From JANOGU01 sp964499865 (lineage in GTDB: Bacteria; Pseudomonadota; Alphaproteobacteria; Rhodobacterales; Rhodobacteraceae), in NCBI GenBank assembly GCA_964499865.1, contig CAZCPY010000134.1, positions 1 through 8,036 of the forward strand: 8,036 nt of DNA. The letters are read 5' to 3'. The stretch's first letter is position 1; every line of letters begins with the position of its first letter. Below the pieces are notes generated by a model that was not told the DNA's origin, did no database searches, and worked only from the letters and a program-made list of their open reading frames with translations. This document shows positions 5,251 through 8,036 of the stretch, piece after piece. A program made the translations under genes and the position numbers.

Positions 5251-6213
5251 TCAGGCGGCGGCGCCTCCGGGTGCCGCCGCCGTCTCCGTCCTTGACTTGC
5301 GGGCCTCGGCCCGCACCAGAGCGAGGCCCGCGCCGATCAGCAGCGCGATGCCCGCCCAGGCCGGGGGCCCCGGCCATTCGCCCCAGAACGTCCAGCCCCA
5401 CAGCACCGCCCAGAGGATGAAGCTGTATTCGAACGGCGCGATCCGCGACGACGGCGCCATCGCATAGGCCTGCGTCAGCGCGAGGATCCCGCCCGCCGCG
5501 ATCACCCCGCACAGCGCGAACAGCAGGCCGTCGCGCCAGGGCAGGGGCTGCCAGCCGCGGGTGAGGTAGGCGAGCGAGGGATGCGTGCCTTCGGCCGGCA
5601 CGCCCCCGGCAAAGACCGCGGCCAGGATCAGCGCGCCTGCGAGCATCGTCGCATTGCCCCAGAAGGCCATCGCCGCCGCCGTCTCGGTCCGCCCCAGATG
5701 CCGCGCCGCCAGCATCGACAGCGCATAGCCCAGGGCCCCGAGCACCGGCAGCAGCGCGGCAGGCTCGAACAGCCCCGCCCCGGGCCGCAGCACCAGCGCC
5801 ATGCCCGCGAAGCCGGCCGCCAGTGCCGCCAGCGTGCCGGGGCCGATGCGCTCGCCCATCAGCGCCGCGGCGGCCAGCGTGATGAACAGGGGCGCGGTGA
5901 AGAACAGCGCCACCGTGTCAGCCATCGGCAGCGCGGCGAGACCCAGGTAGTAGGCCACGTAGGCCACGAAGTTCATCACCCCGCGCGCCGCCATCAGCGG
6001 CCAGCGCGGCCCCAGGATCGTGCCCGCCCGGCCATCCAGCCAGAGCACCAGCGCCAGATGCAGCGGCAGCGCGGTGAGGCAGCGCAGAACCATCGCCTGG
6101 TGCAGGGGATAGTCGGCGGACAACAGCTTGAGGATGACGTCCTGCACCGAAAACACCGCGATCCCGCCGACGAGGCAGAGGATTCCGGTGGCGGTGGGGG
6201 ACAGGCGCGACAC
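5251..6213 (-). CDS. DMT superfamily (EamA domain) transporter
   Basis: A 320-residue inner-membrane protein of the drug/metabolite transporter superfamily. The translation is an alternation of about ten hydrophobic segments, consistent with two EamA repeats (about 10-140 and 150-290). Recognisable stretches are GIAVFSVQDVILKLL in the first helix, FFTAPLFITLAAAALMGERIG at the end of repeat 1 (quoted by its ends FFTAPLF and LMGERIG) and the mirrored FEYSFILWAVLWGWTFWGEWP in repeat 2 (FEYSFILW and FWGEWP), the usual paired signature. The substrate cannot be inferred. The start is a GTG at 6213: an in-frame TGA at 6217-6219 excludes anything further upstream, and the only GAGGGG abuts the GTG with no spacer. 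The stop lies 4 bp from the convergent tig stop. It is downstream of the rplI terminator, so it probably has its own promoter, which I could not find. Confidence 0.9.
   Translation of the reverse strand: MSRLSPTATGILCLVGGIAVFSVQDVILKLLSADYPLHQAMVLRCLTALPLHLALVLWLDGRAGTILGPRWPLMAARGVMNFVAYVAYYLGLAALPMADTVALFFTAPLFITLAAAALMGERIGPGTLAALAAGFAGMALVLRPGAGLFEPAALLPVLGALGYALSMLAARHLGRTETAAAMAFWGNATMLAGALILAAVFAGGVPAEGTHPSLAYLTRGWQPLPWRDGLLFALCGVIAAGGILALTQAYAMAPSSRIAPFEYSFILWAVLWGWTFWGEWPGPPAWAGIALLIGAGLALVRAEARKSRTETAAAPGGAAA
5254..5281 (+). terminator. Hairpin with UNCG-type loop, probable tig terminator inside the permease gene
   Basis: GGCGGCGGCGCC (5254-5265) pairs with GGTGCCGCCGCC (5270-5281) along 12 bp with a single G.T pair, leaving the loop TCCG. 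Read as plus-strand RNA, the loop and its closing pair are C(UCCG)G, an exact UNCG tetraloop, an unusually stable form. It starts 8 nt after the tig stop and lies within the last codons of the convergent permease gene. There is no strong T-run after it (GTCTCCGTCC), so it may work with other factors or act as an mRNA 3' end stabiliser. Confidence 0.55.
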
Positions 6214-6286
6214 CCCTCAAGGCTGCCGCGCCGACCGCCGCGCGGCTCTGCCGGATGCGACACGCGCGTGCCGCCTTCGGCAAAGC
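6214..6286. other. Short spacer between the rplI terminator and the permease start
   Basis: It holds whatever promoter the permease gene has. I see no convincing -35/-10 pair on the minus strand. GCCG..CGGC around CCTT (6270-6281) could form a small hairpin. The region otherwise shows nothing recognisable. Confidence 0.3.
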
Positions 6287-6322
6287 AAAGGGGGCCGCAC
6301 CCCTGCGGGCGCGGCCCCCTTT
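6287..6322 (-). terminator. Intrinsic terminator of the rpsF-rpsR-rplI operon
   Basis: AAAGGGGGCCGC (6287-6298) and GCGGCCCCCTTT (6311-6322) form a perfect 12-bp stem. Inside the 12-nt loop CCC and GGG can pair further. On the minus strand the stem ends in TTT and continues GCTTTGCC, a broken T-tract. It lies 18 nt after the rplI stop codon, the expected place for the end of the ribosomal operon, and should insulate the permease gene behind it. Confidence 0.85.
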
Positions 6323-6339
6323 CTGATCGTCCGGAAAGG

Positions 6340-6909
6340 TCAGGCGTCTGCGGCGGCCTGGCCGATGTCGTCGAACAGCTCGGCGATCTCGAACTCCGCC
6401 GCCGCCTCGGCTTCCGCCGCCAGATCCTGGATCGACTTGCCTGCGGCCTGAAGCTCGGCCTCCTCGCGCGACCGGGCCACGTTCAGCGTGACCGGGGCGA
6501 CGACCTCGGGGTGCAGCACCACGGTGACCGGGTGCAGGCCCAGGTCCTTGATCGGCCGGTCGAGCGTGACCTGCGCGCGGCCGACGGTGAAGCCTGCCGC
6601 GGCCGCGGCATCCGCCGCGTCGCGCGCGGTGACCGAGCCGTAGAGCGCCCCGGCCTCGGAGGCCGAGCGAATCAGCACGAAGGTCTGGCCCGACAGCCTG
6701 GCCGCGACGGCCTCGGCCGCGCGCCTGGTTTCCAGGTTCTGCGCCTGCAGCTGCGCCTTGCGGCCCTCGAACGACCTGATGTTGGCCTCGCTGGCGCGCA
6801 GCGCCTTGGCCTGCGGCAGGAGGTAGTTGCGGGCGTAGCCGTCCTTGACCGAGACGACCTCGCCCATCTGGCCCAGCTTGGCGACGCGCTGGAGAAGGAT
6901 CACTTGCAT
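6340..6909 (-). CDS. rplI: Large ribosomal subunit protein L9
   Basis: L9 binds 23S rRNA at the base of the L1 stalk and helps maintain reading frame. Seen: the N-terminal rRNA-binding domain with the L9 signature GQMGEVVSVKDGYARNYLLP (13-32), a charged connecting helix (about 40-75) and the C-terminal domain to about 150, including GALYGSVTARDAA and HPEVVAPVTLNVAR. Residues 150-189 form an Ala/Glu/Asp-rich tail not found in E. coli L9 (149 residues) but common in alphaproteobacteria. The ATG at 6909 has GGAG at 6916-6919. The gap to the rpsR stop is only 10 bp, so its ribosome site overlaps the rpsR stop region and translation is probably coupled. It is the last gene of the operon, with a terminator directly behind it. 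Confidence 0.97.
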   Translation of the reverse strand: MQVILLQRVAKLGQMGEVVSVKDGYARNYLLPQAKALRASEANIRSFEGRKAQLQAQNLETRRAAEAVAARLSGQTFVLIRSASEAGALYGSVTARDAADAAAAAGFTVGRAQVTLDRPIKDLGLHPVTVVLHPEVVAPVTLNVARSREEAELQAAGKSIQDLAAEAEAAAEFEIAELFDDIGQAAADA

Positions 6910-6919
6910 CGGGCTCTCC

Positions 6920-7147
6920 TCACTTCACGGCGTAGGGCAGCAGCGCAAGGAAGCGCGCGCGCTTGATCGCCTGCGCCAGCAGGCGCTGCTTCTTGGACGA
7001 CACCGCGGTGATGCGCGCGGGCACGATCTTGCCGCGTTCCGAGATGTAGCGCTGCAGCAGGCGGACGTCCTTGTAGTCGATGGCAGGTGCGTTGGCGCCC
7101 GAGAAGGGGCACACCTTACGGCGACGGAAAAACGGTTTGGTAGCCAT
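6920..7147 (-). CDS. rpsR: Small ribosomal subunit protein S18
   Basis: A 75-residue S18, which binds S6 and the central domain of 16S rRNA in the 30S platform. Seen: an N-terminal basic stretch (KPFFRRRK), then the family core KVCPFSGANAPAIDYKDVRL and GKIVPARITAVSSKKQRLL, ending in LALLPYAVK. The length is typical. The ATG at 7147 is preceded by AAGGAT in the 29-bp gap after rpsF. It lies between rpsF and rplI, the most common arrangement of these genes in bacteria, so S6 and S18, which assemble as a heterodimer, are made from one mRNA. Confidence 0.98.
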   Translation of the reverse strand: MATKPFFRRRKVCPFSGANAPAIDYKDVRLLQRYISERGKIVPARITAVSSKKQRLLAQAIKRARFLALLPYAVK

Positions 7148-7176
7148 GGCTTACGATCCTTTCCTCACACCGCGCA

Positions 7177-7668
7177 TCAACGCCGACGGTCGCCGCCGAA
7201 GCCGCCCGAGGGCGCCCCGCGGTCGCCGCCGAACCCACCCCGGTCACCACCGCGGTCACCGCCACGGTCGCCGAAGGACCGTTCGGGGCGCGGACCCCGG
7301 TCGCCGCGATCGCCGCGATCCCCGCGGTCGTCGCGGTCGTCACGGTCGCGCTTCTGCATCTGGATCGAGGGGCCTTCGCCGTGCGCGTCGACCTTGACGG
7401 TCAGGACGCGCATCACGTCCTCGTGCAGGCGCATCAGGCGTTCCATCTCGGTCACCGCCGGCGAGGGCGCGTTCGAGCGCAGGAAGGCGTAGTGGCCCTT
7501 GCGGTTCTTGTTGATCTTGAAGGCCATCGTCTTGACGCCCCAGTATTCTTTCTCGACCACGGCGCCGCCGTTGTCGGTCAGGACGGTCGAGAAATGGTCG
7601 ATCAGCGCCTCGGCCTGCGCGTTGGACAGGTCCTGACGCGCGATGAAGACATGCTCGTACAGCGGCAT
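7177..7668 (-). CDS. rpsF: Small ribosomal subunit protein S6 with Arg/Gly/Asp-rich tail
   Basis: S6 pairs with S18 on the 30S platform. The core (1-104) shows MPLYEHVFIARQDLS, the characteristic EYWGVKTMAFKINKNRKGHY region and the closing VLTVKVDAH. Residues 105-163 are a low-complexity tail of DR, RGD, DRGG and FGGDR units ending in RRR, presumably disordered; E. coli S6 carries a different, Glu-tailed C-terminus. The frame is open far upstream (to 7932), but the ATG at 7668 is chosen because family members start MPLYEH and because GGAG (7674-7677) lies 5 nt upstream. It is the first gene of rpsF-rpsR-rplI with a good sigma70-type promoter about 100 bp upstream. Tails of this kind are seen in other Rhodobacterales S6 proteins from memory; their role is not known to me. 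Confidence 0.97.
   Translation of the reverse strand: MPLYEHVFIARQDLSNAQAEALIDHFSTVLTDNGGAVVEKEYWGVKTMAFKINKNRKGHYAFLRSNAPSPAVTEMERLMRLHEDVMRVLTVKVDAHGEGPSIQMQKRDRDDRDDRGDRGDRGDRGPRPERSFGDRGGDRGGDRGGFGGDRGAPSGGFGGDRRR
7180..7350 (-). repeat. Degenerate short tandem repeats encoding the S6 tail
   Basis: On the minus strand this stretch is built from 3-codon and 4-codon units such as GAT-CGC-GGC and GAC-CGC-GGT-GGC, giving DRG, DRGG and GGDR in protein. The units vary in synonymous positions, so the amino-acid pattern is better kept than the DNA repeat. Slippage or unequal exchange could easily change its length between strains. Confidence 0.7.
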
Positions 7669-7710
7669 GTAAGCTCCGTTTTCAGGCGGCTTCACCGGAC
7701 CGGGCCCTTG

Positions 7711-7769
7711 CGATCTTCCGCGGCCCGTCCACGAGAGGCTGCGCCGGTTCATGGGATTGCGGAAGACCG
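7711..7769 (-). promoter_or_regulatory. Structured 5' leader of rpsF mRNA
   Basis: CGGTCTTCCGC (minus strand, 7769-7759) is complementary to GCGGAAGATCG (7721-7711) over 11 bp with one G.T pair, enclosing 37 nt. The predicted transcript start (about 7767) falls within the left arm, so the 5' end of the mRNA would be paired. Many bacteria regulate this operon by S6:S18 binding a leader RNA that mimics 16S rRNA; a CCG-containing loop is expected and ACCGG is present in the enclosed region. Whether this is such a leader is inference. Confidence 0.4.
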
Positions 7770-7773
7770 GCGG

Positions 7774-7802
7774 CCTATACGCGGGGCAGGTCCGGGGCGC
7801 AA
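7774..7802 (-). promoter_or_regulatory. Sigma70-type promoter of the rpsF operon
   Basis: On the minus strand TTGCGC (7802-7797) and TATAGG (7779-7774) are separated by exactly 17 bp, the best -35/-10 pair in the window. Transcription should start near 7767, leaving a leader of about 100 nt before rpsF. The palindrome cluster begins 4 bp beyond the -35. Confidence 0.7.
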
Positions 7803-7805
7803 CCC

Positions 7806-7909
7806 CTTGCCGCGGCGCGCGCGGCGCGCGGGGCAAGCCGGAAACTTGCCAAGTTTCCGGTCCGGTTTCTTGCCAAGAAACCGGAAGCCCGGCGGTGCCG
7901 GGCTTCCGG
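7806..7909. repeat. Cluster of side-by-side palindromes between rpsF and fabD
   Basis: Three perfect inverted repeats follow each other. The first is 7838-7860 with 11-bp arms CCGGAAACTTG around a single C. The second is 7862-7884 with 11-bp arms CCGGTTTCTTG around a single C. The third is 7881-7909 with 13-bp arms CCGGAAGCCCGGC around GGT, sharing CCGG with the second. Palindromes 1 and 2 are identical except that AAA and TTT are exchanged in both arms, so pairing is kept. A weaker GC-rich stem with CTTGCC (7806-7811) and GGCAAG (7832-7837) precedes them. They sit between divergent start sites, not at a gene end, and have no T-run, so classical termination is unlikely. Confidence 0.75.
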
Positions 7910-7959
7910 TCCCGCACGTCCGCCGCTACCACTGGGGCCGTGCGACAGGGAGAACAGGG
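7910..7959 (+). promoter_or_regulatory. fabD: Leader region and ribosome site of fabD
   Basis: AGGGAGA (7947-7953) lies 6 nt before the fabD ATG and is a good ribosome site. A GCTACC (7925-7930) resembles the GCTA-type -10 seen before tRNA-Leu and tig, but no -35 stands out; the expected position falls within the last palindrome. The promoter is therefore uncertain. Confidence 0.4.
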
Positions 7960-8036
7960 ATGAGCCGCGCATTCGTCTTTCCGGGGCAGGGCGCCCAGAC
8001 CATCGGCATGGGCCGCGCGCTGGCCGAGGCCTACCC
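7960..8036 (+). CDS. fabD: Malonyl-CoA:ACP transacylase, first 25 residues (3' end outside window)
   Basis: FabD transfers malonyl from CoA to acyl carrier protein, supplying the extender unit for fatty-acid synthesis. Only 25 codons are in the window, beginning MSRAFVFPGQGAQTIGMG. The FPGQGAQ motif close to the N-terminus is diagnostic for the acyl-transferase family, and the short lead before it fits FabD better than a polyketide synthase module. The catalytic GHSxG serine would lie outside the window. The ATG at 7960 is supported by AGGGAGA just upstream. It is divergent from the rpsF operon; fabG and acpP commonly follow fabD but are not visible here. Confidence 0.92.
   Translation, partial: MSRAFVFPGQGAQTIGMGRALAEAY

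Noticed and set aside
5581..6966. Plus-strand open frame of 461 codons across the permease and rplI
   Set aside because: Antisense shadow rich in Arg/Gln/His; it crosses the rplI terminator and two real genes.
7838..7909. CRISPR-like repeat array
   Set aside because: Units are contiguous palindromes with no spacers between them, and there are no cas genes in the window.
7669..7932. 88-residue N-terminal extension of S6, including an in-frame ATG at MNRRSL
   Set aside because: It reads through the promoter and palindrome cluster; S6 proteins begin MPLYEH, which has its own GGAG site.

Overview
The window is a compact, very GC-rich stretch of ordinary bacterial chromosome. By gene content, GC-biased third codon positions and protein sequence it looks like an alphaproteobacterium of the Rhodobacterales (Rhodobacter/Paracoccus type). 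Pointers are glnB-glnA next to a fused NAD(P)H-hydrate repair enzyme, a stand-alone Hint-domain protein, an S6 with an Arg/Gly/Asp-rich tail and an L9 with a long acidic tail. The assignment is by recognition, not by a search. There is no phage, transposon, CRISPR array or defence island.

Layout from left to right. Minus strand: 3'-truncated glnA (1-832) preceded by glnB (863-1201), a nitrogen-assimilation operon. A 171-bp divergent spacer leads to a plus-strand bifunctional NAD(P)H-hydrate epimerase/dehydratase (1373-2992). It converges on a small Hint-domain gene (3065-3532, minus) across a hairpin. Then, on the plus strand, come tRNA-Leu(UAG) with its own promoter and terminator, and the trigger factor gene tig (3912-5246). 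tig converges, with only 4 bp between stop codons, on a DMT/EamA-family permease gene (5251-6213, minus). A strong intrinsic terminator (6287-6322) closes the minus-strand ribosomal operon rpsF-rpsR-rplI (7668 down to 6340), which has a clear sigma70-type promoter. A 291-bp divergent spacer follows, then the first 25 codons of fabD (7960 onward).

Most genes are housekeeping: nitrogen sensing and glutamine synthesis, metabolite repair, nascent-chain folding, ribosomal proteins, fatty-acid synthesis. They form several small units, each with its own signals, rather than one pathway.

I did not find a new biological system. The points worth a second look are small-scale structures. (a) A 70-bp nested palindrome sits in frame inside the hydrate dehydratase gene and appears to add a Gly/Pro-rich insert. 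(b) Three perfect palindromes stand side by side between rpsF and fabD, two of them related by compensatory A/T swaps. (c) A near-identical 29-bp block precedes both tRNA-Leu and tig. (d) ATGA-chained minicistrons lead into the hydrate epimerase gene. (e) The tig terminator candidate lies inside the permease coding sequence. (f) The Hint protein has lost its expected catalytic residues.
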